NCBI GenBank assembly: GCA_018401055.1
Contig: JAGYLB010000112.1
Span: 102,989 to 166,988, forward strand
Length of the DNA stretch: 64,000 nucleotides
Reading direction: 5' to 3'
DNA from: Roseicyclus sp.
GTDB lineage: Bacteria > Pseudomonadota > Alphaproteobacteria > Rhodobacterales > Rhodobacteraceae
Below are positions 18,038 through 26,842 of this stretch, one piece after another. The notes beneath the pieces were generated by a model. It worked only from the letters and a program-made list of their open reading frames with translations, was not told where the DNA came from and did no database searches. Both the position numbers and the translations under genes were made by a program. Within the stretch, counting starts at the first letter, position 1. Each line of letters opens with the position of its first letter.

Positions 18038-19534
18038 CTAGCGCAACAGGAACAAGGTGATGGACGGAAATGCGACGAGGATCACCACCCGGATGATGTC
18101 CGAGGTCACGAACCACATCACTGCACGGTAGGTCGCCGTCATCGGGGTGGAGCGGTCCATGGCATTGATGATGAACAGGTTCATCCCCACGGGCGGGGTG
18201 ATCAGCCCGACCTCGACCACGATAAGCACGAGGATTCCGAACCAGATCGCGGTAAGTGTGGTGCTGAAATCGGCATGCATCGCCTCGGTCACCGGGCGCA
18301 GGCCCAACGCGCGGAATTCCTCGCGCACAAGGGGGATGCCCTCGGCCAGTTTTGCCTGCGCCTGGGCAAGCAGGTCAGGGGCCATTGCCATGCCGTCCGC
18401 GATGCCTTCGGCAAGGCGCGCGGCCTGCATGTCGATCAGCGAGATCAGCCCGAAATCCATCTGCGCCATCACCGGCCAGAAGATCGGGATGGTCAGCAAG
18501 ATCATCGACAGGCTGTCCATCAGGCAGCCCATGATCAGGTAGAAGACAAGGATCAAGATCAGCACGGTCAGGGGCGCGTAGCCTTGGCTGACCACGAATT
18601 GCGACAATTCCTGCGGCATCTGCGTAAGCGCGAGGAAAGAATTGTAGAGTTTTGCCCCCAGAACGATGAAAAAAATCATCGCCGATGAAACGGCGGTGGT
18701 GATGATGCTCTCCTTGAACAGCGCCCAGGTCATCTTGCCCTTCACAAGTGCCAGCAGCCCCGTTCCTGCCGCCCCTACGGCAGCCCCTTCGGTCGGCGTG
18801 AACCAGCCCGTGTAGATGCCCCCCACGACAAGGCCGAAGACCACGATCACCGGCCAGATCTCGGCCAGCGCGCGGAACCGTTCACCGTGGGCGCACCGCG
18901 GCTCGCGCAGGCCTGCGCTGTCTGGGTTCATCCGCACATAGACCGCGATGACGATCATGTAGCCGATCGCGGCCAGGATGCCGGGCACGAAGGCGGCAAG
19001 AAACAGCGAGGCGATGTTTTGTTCGGTCAGGATCGCATAGATCACCAAGATGACCGAGGGCGGGATCAAGATGCCCAGCGTGCCGCCCGCTGCCAGCGTC
19101 GCCGTGGAAAATCCGCCCGAATAGCCGTAGCGCTTCAACTCGGGCAGGGCGACGCGGGACATGGTGGCCGCAGTCGCCAACGATGATCCGCAGATCGCGC
19201 CGAACCCCGCGCAGGCGCCGACGGAGGCCATGGCGACGCCGCCCTTGCGGTGACCCAGCCAGCCCGAGGCGGCCGTGAACAGCGCCGAGGACATGCCCGA
19301 GAGCGTCGCGAACTGGCCCATCAGCAAGAACATCGGGATGATCGAGAGCGAGTAACTGGAAAAGGTCGAATAGCTTTCGGCCTTGAGCAGGTTCATTGCC
19401 ATGTTCGGGCTGTCGGTCGCCAGCCACAACCCGCCCACGCCGACGGTGAACATCGCCACTGCGATGGGCGCGCGCAGAAAGATCAGCGCCAGCAGGACCG
19501 GAAAGGACCAAAAGCCAAGTTCGAGCGCGCTCAA
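18038..19534 (-). CDS. dctM: TRAP transporter large permease (DctM), with an unusual ~65-aa insertion
   Basis: Twelve-helix Na-coupled organic-acid permease subunit of 498 aa. I place the start at TTG 19534, whose TTGA overlaps the dctQ stop; the open frame continues upstream to 19975 only as an out-of-phase shadow of dctQ. Family motifs are GACAGFGAICGSSLATAATM, GGTLGILIPPSVILVIYAI, WFTPTEGAAVGA and VEVGLITPPVGMNLF. Between PIFWPVMAQMDF (about residue 360) and TAIWFGILV (about 428) lies a polar, helical, Ala/Glu-rich stretch where typical DctM proteins have only a short loop. Confidence 0.9.
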   Translation of the reverse strand: MSALELGFWSFPVLLALIFLRAPIAVAMFTVGVGGLWLATDSPNMAMNLLKAESYSTFSSYSLSIIPMFLLMGQFATLSGMSSALFTAASGWLGHRKGGVAMASVGACAGFGAICGSSLATAATMSRVALPELKRYGYSGGFSTATLAAGGTLGILIPPSVILVIYAILTEQNIASLFLAAFVPGILAAIGYMIVIAVYVRMNPDSAGLREPRCAHGERFRALAEIWPVIVVFGLVVGGIYTGWFTPTEGAAVGAAGTGLLALVKGKMTWALFKESIITTAVSSAMIFFIVLGAKLYNSFLALTQMPQELSQFVVSQGYAPLTVLILILVFYLIMGCLMDSLSMILLTIPIFWPVMAQMDFGLISLIDMQAARLAEGIADGMAMAPDLLAQAQAKLAEGIPLVREEFRALGLRPVTEAMHADFSTTLTAIWFGILVLIVVEVGLITPPVGMNLFIINAMDRSTPMTATYRAVMWFVTSDIIRVVILVAFPSITLFLLR

Positions 19535-20115
19535 TGCTCCGCCCTCCCGCTGCCGGGCAGGGCGCTGCGGCCGGTCAGGGCCTCGATGATGCGGGCCGCC
19601 GCGCAATAGATGCCCACCAGCCCCGCAACAGTGGCCGCGACGAAGCTGGCGCCGTAAGCCCACCAGACAGGAAACTGCAGCAGGAATGTCGTCTGCCCAT
19701 TGTCGATTTTCTCGACAAAGCCCGCGTAAAGCCGCCAGCCGATCACCACGATGACCACGGCCAGCATGACCTCCCAGAAAGCCACCAGAAAGCGGTTCAC
19801 GCCGCGCGGCATCATTCCCGTGAATATGTCGACCGTCGCATGCGAGGCATAGAGTTGGCAGATCGGCAGGAAGGAGAAGATGGCAAAGGCGATCCCGGCC
19901 TCGACCAGTTCGTAATCGCCCCGCACGGGTCCGACGCCCGTGCCCACAAGCCACGCCGCGAGACCGGGCAGCCAACCCTCCATCAGGTCGCTATGGCCCA
20001 GCGTGTTCAAGCCACGGCCCAGCACGCTGACGCAGGTCAGAACGACCAGCACGCTCAGCACAATGCCGCCCATCAAGGCCATCAGGCGGGCCGCTATTGT
20101 CACAAGGCTCAGCAT
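19531..20115 (-). CDS. dctQ: TRAP transporter small permease (DctQ)
   Basis: Four-helix membrane subunit, 194 aa, that scaffolds DctM. I start at ATG 20115 (MLSLVTIAARLM); the in-frame upstream region to 20334 is the dctP end read in another phase. Hydrophobic segments lie around residues 10-32, 75-95, 110-135 and 150-172, with the usual DctQ pattern (ASHATVDIFTGMMP). It follows dctP after a strong hairpin and is coupled to dctM. Confidence 0.88.
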   Translation of the reverse strand: MLSLVTIAARLMALMGGIVLSVLVVLTCVSVLGRGLNTLGHSDLMEGWLPGLAAWLVGTGVGPVRGDYELVEAGIAFAIFSFLPICQLYASHATVDIFTGMMPRGVNRFLVAFWEVMLAVVIVVIGWRLYAGFVEKIDNGQTTFLLQFPVWWAYGASFVAATVAGLVGIYCAAARIIEALTGRSALPGSGRAEH

Positions 20116-20173
20116 GCCACGCGGTCCTCCGCTGTGGGGTTTCTGGGGAAGGGGCGATGTAGCGGTTAAATCG

Positions 20174-20200
20174 CCCCCCGCAACAGGTCGTTGCGGGGGG
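20174..20200. promoter_or_regulatory. Intercistronic hairpin between dctP and dctQ
   Basis: CCCCCCGCAAC, 5-nt loop, GTTGCGGGGGG is a perfect 11-bp stem between the dctP stop (20211) and the dctQ start (20115). There is no T tract. Such hairpins usually protect the 3' end of the binding-protein mRNA or weakly attenuate, giving more binding protein than permease. Confidence 0.7.
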
Positions 20201-20210
20201 AGGGTCTGGA

Positions 20211-21269
20211 TCAGTTGCCCTGGTTCTCGGCAATCAAGGCACGGGCCCGTTCGACCAGTGCCGCGCCATCGACGCCGCTGGCGGTGGTTTCCGCAATCCA
20301 GGCCTCGATCGTGGGCTCGGCGGCGGTGCGCCACTCGGCGACCTGTTCATCGCTTAGCGTGGTGATGGTGTTGCCGCGATCCTCGGCCATCTCGCGGCCG
20401 GGGGCGTCGTATTCCTGCATCACCCGGCCTGCCATGGCCGAGAACTCCAAGCCTGATTCCGCGTCGATGATGGCACGCAGATCCTCGGGCAGGTTGGCGT
20501 AGCTGTCAGGGTTCATCGCCAGAACGAAGGTCGCGGTATAGAGCGCCTCGTCCCCGAACTCGGTGTGATATTCCACCAGTTCGGCGACGCGCAGCGAGGT
20601 CGTGACCTCCCACGGGATCACGGTGGCGTCGATCACCCCCTGGCTCAACGCCTCGGGGACGGCGGGCACCGGCATGCCGATGGCCGTCGCGCCAAGGGCG
20701 GAAAACATCATGTTGGTCGCCCGTGTCGGCGCGCGCAGCTTGACGCCAGCCAGATCGCCCACTGCCTCGATCGGGGTGGAGGAATGGATCACGCCCGGCC
20801 CGTGCACCCAAAGACCCAGGACATGCACATCGGCGAAATCGGCGTCCAGCATGGTTTCTTGCCCCAGCTGCCAGTAGGCACGGCTTGCGGCTTCGGCGTT
20901 GCCGCCGGTCATCATGAAGGGCAGCTCGAACACCTCGGTGCGCGGAAAACGACCGGGGGTATAGCCGGGCAGGGTCCAGACGATGTCGACGGTGCCGTCG
21001 ATCACCTGGTCGATCAGCTGTGGCGGGGCGCCGCCCAATTGCATCGCGGGAAAGCGCTGGATCTCGATCCGTCCGCCCGAAGCTTCCTCGATCCGGTCGG
21101 CCCATGGATCAAGGATGTTGGCGGGCACCGCGGCCTGCGCGGGCAGGAACTGGTGCAGGCGCAAGGTGTATTCCTGTGCCGTGGCAGCCCCTGCGACAAG
21201 GCCCAGGGCAAGGGTTGCAACCCCCAGCTTGAGAAACGCGCTACGCGCTGTCGTCTGTGTCGTGGTCAT
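20211..21269 (-). CDS. dctP: TRAP transporter substrate-binding protein (DctP)
   Basis: Periplasmic solute receptor of 352 aa with a signal peptide (about residues 1-31, ending AGAATA-QEY). The DctP fold is seen in LRLHQFLPAQAAVPANILDPWADRIEEASGGRIEI, GTVDIVWTLPGYTPGRFP and the substrate-arginine region LAGVKLRAPTRATNMMFSALG, where the conserved Arg binds a carboxylate. It is the first gene of dctP-dctQ-dctM-marR. The substrate is a carboxylate; because the tyrosine genes lie next door, an aromatic acid such as 4-hydroxyphenylpyruvate or homogentisate is possible but unproven. Confidence 0.9.
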   Translation of the reverse strand: MTTTQTTARSAFLKLGVATLALGLVAGAATAQEYTLRLHQFLPAQAAVPANILDPWADRIEEASGGRIEIQRFPAMQLGGAPPQLIDQVIDGTVDIVWTLPGYTPGRFPRTEVFELPFMMTGGNAEAASRAYWQLGQETMLDADFADVHVLGLWVHGPGVIHSSTPIEAVGDLAGVKLRAPTRATNMMFSALGATAIGMPVPAVPEALSQGVIDATVIPWEVTTSLRVAELVEYHTEFGDEALYTATFVLAMNPDSYANLPEDLRAIIDAESGLEFSAMAGRVMQEYDAPGREMAEDRGNTITTLSDEQVAEWRTAAEPTIEAWIAETTASGVDGAALVERARALIAENQGN

Positions 21270-21327
21270 CGGTATCCTCCCTTTGGAACAGGCGGTCGAT
21301 AGGGGTGCCGCCTGATTCTGCGAAAAA

Positions 21328-21342
21328 GTTATATCATATACC
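21328..21342. promoter_or_regulatory. Dyad operator upstream of the TRAP operon
   Basis: GTTATATCATATACC is an imperfect palindrome (6 of 7 arm positions) in an AT-rich island between dctP (start 21269) and the plus-strand small gene (21434). Size and AT content are typical of MarR sites, and marR is the last gene of this operon, so autoregulation is a reasonable inference. Confidence 0.45.
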
Positions 21343-21433
21343 TATTTTCGCCAAGCCTGCTCTTTCGCCTGCTCTTGCCTGAGATGTCTTGCTCTGCCAA
21401 GACCGCGGGGCCACGCGATTTGGATGGGACCTG

Positions 21434-21631
21434 ATGCGCCTGATCGACCCTTCGCATCCTTTTTTCCGCCCGGCCTGGCGGCGTGCGATCCTGGTCGCCG
21501 CGCCCTTTGCCTGGGCGGGCGTGGAATGGAGCTTCGACAACCGGATCTGGGCGTATCTTTTTGCCGGGATCGGCGGGTATCTGGGCTGGACCCTGTTCCT
21601 GACTTGGCGCCCGCCCGAAGACGACACCTGA
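21434..21631 (+). CDS. Small membrane protein of unknown function
   Basis: A 65-aa protein beginning MRLIDPSHPFFRPAWRR with one or two hydrophobic segments (around residues 18-30 and 38-55) and a polar end (RPPEDDT). I start at ATG 21434; an upstream ATG at 21389 would add 15 residues with no conservation signal. The N-terminal pattern looks like small uncharacterised inner-membrane proteins I associate with Rhodobacterales. No operon partner; it sits between the TRAP promoter and the chemotaxis gene. Confidence 0.6.
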   Translation: MRLIDPSHPFFRPAWRRAILVAAPFAWAGVEWSFDNRIWAYLFAGIGGYLGWTLFLTWRPPEDDT

Positions 21632-21728
21632 CGCAGCCCTGCCTCAAAGATCCCGGCTTGGACTAACAGGCATCGCTATGTCGCCGTTGTGCACGTTCGA
21701 CGGCTGAAGTTCTGGGAGACCAACCGCC

Positions 21729-23168
21729 ATGAAGCTTGATCCATCCGACGCCGCTTTGGCTGGCGCCGAACCTGTCGCTGCGACCGGCGCGACATCCGAG
21801 GCGATCCGCACCATCGCAGATCGTGTCGGGCGCCTTTCTGTCGATATCGCGCGGGTGTCGGGGGATGTGTTGGACGTCTCGACGCTTGCGGATCTGCAGC
21901 GCGACCGGTTTCGCGTGATCCGCACACGCATGCATGACATGAGCCGACGCAGCACCGACGTGATCTCTGCTGCCAGTCAGGCGCTCGAGAGTTCCGCCAA
22001 TGCCCAGACACAGGCCGACCAGACGACCGCCAATGTCGCGCAGGCGATGCAGGCCGTCGCCCGGTTGACCGAACAGGTGAACGAGATTTCATCCCATCTG
22101 GGGCGGGTCGTGGACTCGCTGGAGCGTGTGGCGCGGGTCTCCAAACATGTGCGCGGCATTGCGCGCCAGACCAACATGCTGTCGCTCAACGCCTCGATCG
22201 AGGCTGCGCGGGCCGGTGTGCACGGACGCGGCTTCATGATCGTGGCGGGCGAGGTCAAGAAGCTGTCCAATGAGGCCAGCATCGCCACGGACCAGATCGG
22301 GGAAACCATCGACGAACTGACGCGCGAGGTTCAGATCGTGATCGCGCAAACGGATGAGGCAAGTTCGCTGTCGCTGTCCATCCGCGACCTGACCGACCGC
22401 GTCGATGGCGACATCGCCACCATCCCCGGCGCCATCGCGGATATCCGGCGGGCGCAGACCCATATCGTCGACGTTGCGGGCGGGATCGGGGTCGACATCA
22501 CCACGACCGAAACCGACGTGGACAAGATGACCAAGGACGTGGAGCAGCAAGCCACCAGCCTGACGCAGGCCAGTGCCGCGCTTCTGACCGTGACCGATCA
22601 TGCCGAGGCCTTGACCGGGATCACGGCGCGACTGGGCGTCGAAACGGTCGATACGCCCTTCATCTCTGCGGTGACCGAGAAGGCCGCGATGATCTCCAAG
22701 CTGTTCGAGGATGCGGTCACGGCGGGCCGCATCTCGGTGTCGGACCTGTTCGACGAGAGCTATGTCGAGATCCCCGGCAGCACCCCGGTCCAGCACATGA
22801 CACGGTTCACGCGGTTTGCCGACCAGCTATTGCCGTTGGTTCAGGAACCGATGCTGTCCTTGTCGCCATCCGTCGTGTTCTGCGCCGCCATCGACCGGAA
22901 CGGGTACATCCCGACCCACAACCTGAAGTTCAGCCAGCCCCAACGCCCCGGCGAGACCGAATGGAACACCAAGAATGCCCGCAACCGTCGGATCTTCAAT
23001 GATCGGGTCGGTCTCGGGGCCGGGCGCAGCAAGCGGCCGTTCTTGCTGCAAGCCTATCGCCGCGACATGGGCGACGGCGAGTTCCGGATGATGAAGGATG
23101 TCTCGGCGCCCATCGTGGTCAATGGGCGCCATTGGGGCGGTTTGCGGCTGGCCTATCTCAACGACTGA
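21729..23168 (+). CDS. Soluble methyl-accepting chemotaxis protein with C-terminal sensor domain
   Basis: A 479-aa cytoplasmic receptor with no membrane segment. The coiled-coil signalling domain is N-terminal (about residues 20-300), with the conserved hairpin tip near RGIARQTNMLSLNASIEAAR and GEVKKLSNEA. The last roughly 150 residues form an alpha/beta Cache/PAS-like domain (CAAIDRNGYIPTHNLKFSQ, then NRRIFNDRVGLGAGR and LAY at the end). So the sensor follows the signalling part, the reverse of classical receptors. It would signal through CheA/CheW from the cytoplasm. It stands alone; GGGAGACC upstream supports the start. Confidence 0.85.
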   Translation: MKLDPSDAALAGAEPVAATGATSEAIRTIADRVGRLSVDIARVSGDVLDVSTLADLQRDRFRVIRTRMHDMSRRSTDVISAASQALESSANAQTQADQTTANVAQAMQAVARLTEQVNEISSHLGRVVDSLERVARVSKHVRGIARQTNMLSLNASIEAARAGVHGRGFMIVAGEVKKLSNEASIATDQIGETIDELTREVQIVIAQTDEASSLSLSIRDLTDRVDGDIATIPGAIADIRRAQTHIVDVAGGIGVDITTTETDVDKMTKDVEQQATSLTQASAALLTVTDHAEALTGITARLGVETVDTPFISAVTEKAAMISKLFEDAVTAGRISVSDLFDESYVEIPGSTPVQHMTRFTRFADQLLPLVQEPMLSLSPSVVFCAAIDRNGYIPTHNLKFSQPQRPGETEWNTKNARNRRIFNDRVGLGAGRSKRPFLLQAYRRDMGDGEFRMMKDVSAPIVVNGRHWGGLRLAYLND

Positions 23169-24170
23169 TCACGCCGCCGGGATATCGACGGGCTGCCCGG
23201 TCTCGCGCGACCGGGTGGCGGCATCGGCCAGCATCTGGGCGCGCAACCCATCCTCGATCCCCGGCGTGGGCTGGGTGCCTGCGCTGACAGCCGCCACGAA
23301 AGCGCGCATTTCCGCCAGATAAGCCGCCTCGTAGCGTTCAAGAAAGAAATGCTGCGCGGGAGCCCGGGCAAAGCCCGTGGCGGTCGCCAGTTCCACGGTC
23401 GTCTCCAGCTGGTTTTCCGCGCGCAACATGCCATGCGCCCCATGCACCTCGATCCGCTGGTCATAGCCATAGGAAGCGCGGCGCGAATTCGAGATCTGGC
23501 AGATCTTTCCGCTGGCCGTGGTCAGGATCACGGCGGCTGTGTCCACATCTCCCGCTTCCCCGATGGCAGGGTCGACCAGCGCGCTGCCCATGGCGTGCAG
23601 GCGCGTGAACTCCTCACCCATCAAGAAACGGGCCATGTCGAAATCATGGATCATCATGTCCCGAAACAGGCCGCCCGAGCGCGCGATATAGGACACCGGC
23701 GGCGGGGCAGGGTCGCGCGAGGTGATGGTGACCAGTTCCACCGCGCCGATGGCGCCATCCTTGATGCGGCCGCGCAGCGAGGCGAAATTCGGGTCGAAGC
23801 GCCGGTTGAAGCCGGTCAGGAAAGGCACGCCCGCCTTTTCCACCGCATCCATGCAAGCGCGGATGCGGTCGACCGACATGTCGACGGGCTTCTCGCAGAA
23901 GATCGCCTTTCCGTTCGCGGCCGCCCCCATGATCTGGTCGAAATGGCTGTCGGTGGGCGTGCCGATGACCACCGCGTCGATGTCGGTGGCCGTCAGGATC
24001 GCGTCCACGCTACGCACCTCGGCCCCCGATGATGCCGGCCAGAGCCCGCCGCCGCCTCGGGCAGGGCATCGGCCACCGCCATGACGGTCGCGCCTTCCGT
24101 CGCCTTGATGGCGCGGGCATGGACCTGCCCGATGCGGCCGCAGCCCAGAATTCCGATCCTCAGCGTCATC
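23169..24170 (-). CDS. iolG: Inositol 2-dehydrogenase, Gfo/Idh/MocA family (two indels)
   Basis: NAD-dependent oxidation of myo-inositol to scyllo-inosose. The N terminus MTLRIGILGCGRIGQVHAR (Rossmann GxGxxG) begins at ATG 24170, directly after iolJ. Surplus bases near 24050 and 24027 break the frame; corrected it reads ALAGIIGAEVRSVDAIL. The rest carries CEKPVD (catalytic Lys), NRRFDPNFASL and the active-site HDFDMARFL. About 333 aa, normal. It is the last gene of iolDCBJG on this strand. Confidence 0.9.
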   Translation of the reverse strand, partial: DDAEDRNSGLRPHRAGPCPRHQGDGRRDRHGGGRCPARGGGGLWPASSGAEVRSVDAILTATDIDAVVIGTPTDSHFDQIMGAAANGKAIFCEKPVDMSVDRIRACMDAVEKAGVPFLTGFNRRFDPNFASLRGRIKDGAIGAVELVTITSRDPAPPPVSYIARSGGLFRDMMIHDFDMARFLMGEEFTRLHAMGSALVDPAIGEAGDVDTAAVILTTASGKICQISNSRRASYGYDQRIEVHGAHGMLRAENQLETTVELATATGFARAPAQHFFLERYEAAYLAEMRAFVAAVSAGTQPTPGIEDGLRAQMLADAATRSRETGQPVDIPAA

Positions 24171-25010
24171 TTATGCCTTTCCGCTTGCGTTTAGACCCCG
24201 GATGACCGCGCGGGCGGCCTCCATCACCGGGTCATGTGTCTCTTTCAGGATCGTCACCCGATCGAAACGGGCAGCGTCCCGGTTCACGGCATCGCGGAGC
24301 GCGGCACCAAAGGCCATGCGCAATTCGGTGCCGATGTTGAACTTGGCGATGCGCGAGGTCCGCGCCAGATGCAGCCGCTGCGCCAGCGGCACCCCCGATC
24401 CGCCGTGGATGACCAGCGGCACCTGCGTCACGGCTTCGATGGCGCGGATGCGGGGCTCATCAAGGCCCCCCTCGTGGTCGGTCTGCAGATGCACGTTGCC
24501 CACGCTGATCGCCATGGCGTCGACACCTGATTGCCGGGCAAAGATCGCAGCTTCATCAGGGTCGGTGCCCGCCGATCCCTCGCCGCCCGCGTAGCCCACA
24601 AAACCGATCTCTCCCTCGCAGGAAATCCCTGCGCCGTGGGCCAGTTCCGCCACGCGCGCGGTTTCCTCGATATTCTGTGCCAAAGGATGGCGCGAGCCGT
24701 CATACATGAGCGAGGTGAAACCGGCATCCACCGCCTGCTGGCACTCATCAAACGTGTAGCCATGATCCAGATGGATCACGACCGGCACATCGACGGATTG
24801 CGCCAGATTGCGGAACATCGCGCCAAGGACGGGCAGGGGCGTATGCGCCCGGCAGCTTGGCCCGGCCTGCAAGATCACCGGAGCGCGTTCGGCCTGTGCG
24901 GCCATGGCATAGGCGCGCATATCCTCCCACCCCAGACAGACAAGGCCGGGCACGGCATAGCCCCCCGCCACCGCCGGGCGCAGGACGTCGGACAGGGTCG
25001 CGATGGTCAT
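24171..25010 (-). CDS. iolJ: Class II aldolase, probable 5-dehydro-2-deoxyphosphogluconate aldolase
   Basis: A Zn-dependent class II ketose-bisphosphate aldolase of 279 aa. Metal and substrate motifs are visible: VVIHLDHGYTF (catalytic Asp, Zn His), CEGEIGFVGY (second region), VHLQTDHEG and VIHGGSGVP, then KFNIGTELR. In the iol operon its role would be splitting 5-dehydro-2-deoxy-6-phosphogluconate into dihydroxyacetone phosphate and malonate semialdehyde. It overlaps iolB by 4 nt. A fructose- or tagatose-bisphosphate aldolase role is less likely given the neighbours. Confidence 0.88.
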   Translation of the reverse strand: MTIATLSDVLRPAVAGGYAVPGLVCLGWEDMRAYAMAAQAERAPVILQAGPSCRAHTPLPVLGAMFRNLAQSVDVPVVIHLDHGYTFDECQQAVDAGFTSLMYDGSRHPLAQNIEETARVAELAHGAGISCEGEIGFVGYAGGEGSAGTDPDEAAIFARQSGVDAMAISVGNVHLQTDHEGGLDEPRIRAIEAVTQVPLVIHGGSGVPLAQRLHLARTSRIAKFNIGTELRMAFGAALRDAVNRDAARFDRVTILKETHDPVMEAARAVIRGLNASGKA

Positions 25011-25861
25011 TTGAACTTGGCCACCATGTCCATGATCCCGGGAATCGTGTGCAATTGGGCTGCGTGTGTAGGCTGAAAATACTGTTTCAGGCTGCGCTGC
25101 GAGAGGCCGCCCAAGATGGTGAAATAATACATCTCGTAGCCCGGCAACACGCAGCAGGGGTGATAGCCCTTGTCGATCAGCACGGTGGAGCGGTTCATGA
25201 TGTGATAGGCGTCGCCCGGCTCGTTATCGACCCGCTGCAGCATCTGCAGGCCCGATCCGTAATCGGGCCTGAAGCGGAAGTTGTAGCATTCGTCATGCCG
25301 CGTCTCGATCAGATCGCCGCCGTCGTCCCGTCTGTCCGTGTCGTGCTTGTGGCTGGGAAAGCCCGACCAGCCGCCCGCGCCGACGGTGAAAAGTTCTGAT
25401 ACAAGAAGTCGACCCACCCGGTCGTGATGCCCGGCCCCAAGGATATGCTTGATCTTGCGATGGGTTTTCGTGTCGTCCGAGCCGTATTGCACAAGGTCCA
25501 GATCGGCGCTGCGCACAGCGAAGGGTTTGAGCGTTTCGCTGAATTGCGCGCCGGCGATGAAGACCTCGGTGTCAGTGCGGGCGGTTATGCGGCAGGCGGT
25601 GTCGGTCGGCACATAGACGCCCTCGGGCTCGCCATCCCAGACATCGACGCCCCGGTTGCCGATATCGGCAAAGCTCTCGCCGCCCGTCTCGACCGTCACG
25701 GTGCCGGTTGCAGGCACCACGCAGGTCTCGTAGCCCGGCACGCGGTAGTCGAATGTCTCGCCCGCCCGCAGATGCAGGATGTTGAAATAGACCAGGGGCA
25801 CCAGCGGGTCGTTCACGTCGACGATGGGCGTGTTGGCGTTGTCATGGGGGGCGATATGCAT
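25007..25861 (-). CDS. iolB: 5-Deoxy-glucuronate isomerase
   Basis: Bicupin metal enzyme of 284 aa that isomerises 5-deoxy-D-glucuronate to 5-dehydro-2-deoxy-D-gluconate. The second cupin has the expected ligands in FPSHKHDTDR, ETRHDECYNF and DKGYHPCCVLPGYEMYYF. It lies between iolC and iolJ in one operon. Intact in this sequence. A second, divergent IolB-like gene lies at 37244-38036. Confidence 0.94.
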   Translation of the reverse strand: MHIAPHDNANTPIVDVNDPLVPLVYFNILHLRAGETFDYRVPGYETCVVPATGTVTVETGGESFADIGNRGVDVWDGEPEGVYVPTDTACRITARTDTEVFIAGAQFSETLKPFAVRSADLDLVQYGSDDTKTHRKIKHILGAGHHDRVGRLLVSELFTVGAGGWSGFPSHKHDTDRRDDGGDLIETRHDECYNFRFRPDYGSGLQMLQRVDNEPGDAYHIMNRSTVLIDKGYHPCCVLPGYEMYYFTILGGLSQRSLKQYFQPTHAAQLHTIPGIMDMVAKFK

Positions 25862-25872
25862 GCGCGCTCCTT

Positions 25873-26841
25873 TCAGGCGGGGGCGGGCGCGGCTTGGCGC
25901 TCAAGGAAGTCATCGAGTTCCGCCCGCGTCGGCATCGCGGGCGCGCAGCCCACGCGGGCACCGACCATGGCGGCGGCGGCCGAACCCTGCAGCACCGCGT
26001 CACGTACCGGCAGACCGGCGGCCAGACCACTGACGAAACCGCCCATGAAACTGTCGCCCGCGCCCGTGGGCTTCAGCGCCTGCGTGCGGTAGATGCCGGT
26101 CGTGATCTCGCCCTCGGGGGTGATCGTCACGGCCCCCTTTTCGCCCATCTTGTAGACGGCGAGTTTCGCGCCACGGGCCACCAGGTCCCGTGCATTGTCC
26201 AGCCCCCGGTCGTAATCGCCCGCCATGAAGCCGAATTCGACGTCATTGCCCACGATCACGTCGCACATTGCGCCCGCGCGGGAATAGACCTCGGCGGCGA
26301 CCTCGGCCGAGGGCCAGGAATAGGGGCGATAGTCGATGTCGAAGATCAGCGGCAGGCCCGCCGCCTTGGCAAGTTCGAACCCGCGAAAGGCCGCCGTCCG
26401 CGATGGCTCAGCCGCGAAGACCGTGCCCGTGGTGATCAGCGCGTCGTAGCCTTGGTAATTCACCGCCTCCACATCCGTCGTCGTCATCTCGAAGTCGGCG
26501 GCCCCGTTGCGGTAGATGACCGATTGGTGATCCTCGATCCGGGTCTCCACCACGGCAAGCGAGGTGCGCGCCTCGCCGCCGACCTTGCGCACATGCTGGC
26601 GCCCGATGCCGTAGCGGTCCAGCTCGTTCAGCGCGAACCGCCCGATGGCGTCATCCGAGACACAGGTGACCAAATCCGCGTGCCCGCCCAGCTTGACGAT
26701 GGCGACCCCGATATTGGCCGATGATCCCCCAAGGCAGGAGAAGAACTGCGTCGCCTCTTCGGTCCTGGTGCCGGGCGGGTCGGGGTAGAAATCCATGCCT
26801 GCGCGCCCGATGATGACGAAGCGATTTCCGTTCAGCCGCAT
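25873..26841 (-). CDS. iolC: 5-Dehydro-2-deoxygluconokinase
   Basis: PfkB-family sugar kinase, 322 aa, phosphorylating 5-dehydro-2-deoxygluconate. Signatures are the N-terminal GGSSANIGVAIVKLGG, the FDIDYRPYSW strand typical of IolC, and the C-terminal PfkB motif KPTGAGDSFMGGFVSGLAAG with the catalytic aspartate. The gene follows iolD with a 1-nt gap and precedes iolB. Confidence 0.94.
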   Translation of the reverse strand: MRLNGNRFVIIGRAGMDFYPDPPGTRTEEATQFFSCLGGSSANIGVAIVKLGGHADLVTCVSDDAIGRFALNELDRYGIGRQHVRKVGGEARTSLAVVETRIEDHQSVIYRNGAADFEMTTTDVEAVNYQGYDALITTGTVFAAEPSRTAAFRGFELAKAAGLPLIFDIDYRPYSWPSAEVAAEVYSRAGAMCDVIVGNDVEFGFMAGDYDRGLDNARDLVARGAKLAVYKMGEKGAVTITPEGEITTGIYRTQALKPTGAGDSFMGGFVSGLAAGLPVRDAVLQGSAAAAMVGARVGCAPAMPTRAELDDFLERQAAPAPA

Positions 26842-26842
26842 G

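Noticed and set aside
18038..19975. A 645-residue version of DctM starting at 19975
   Set aside because: Its first 147 residues are dctQ read out of phase; the TTG at 19534, overlapping the dctQ stop, gives the normal DctM start.
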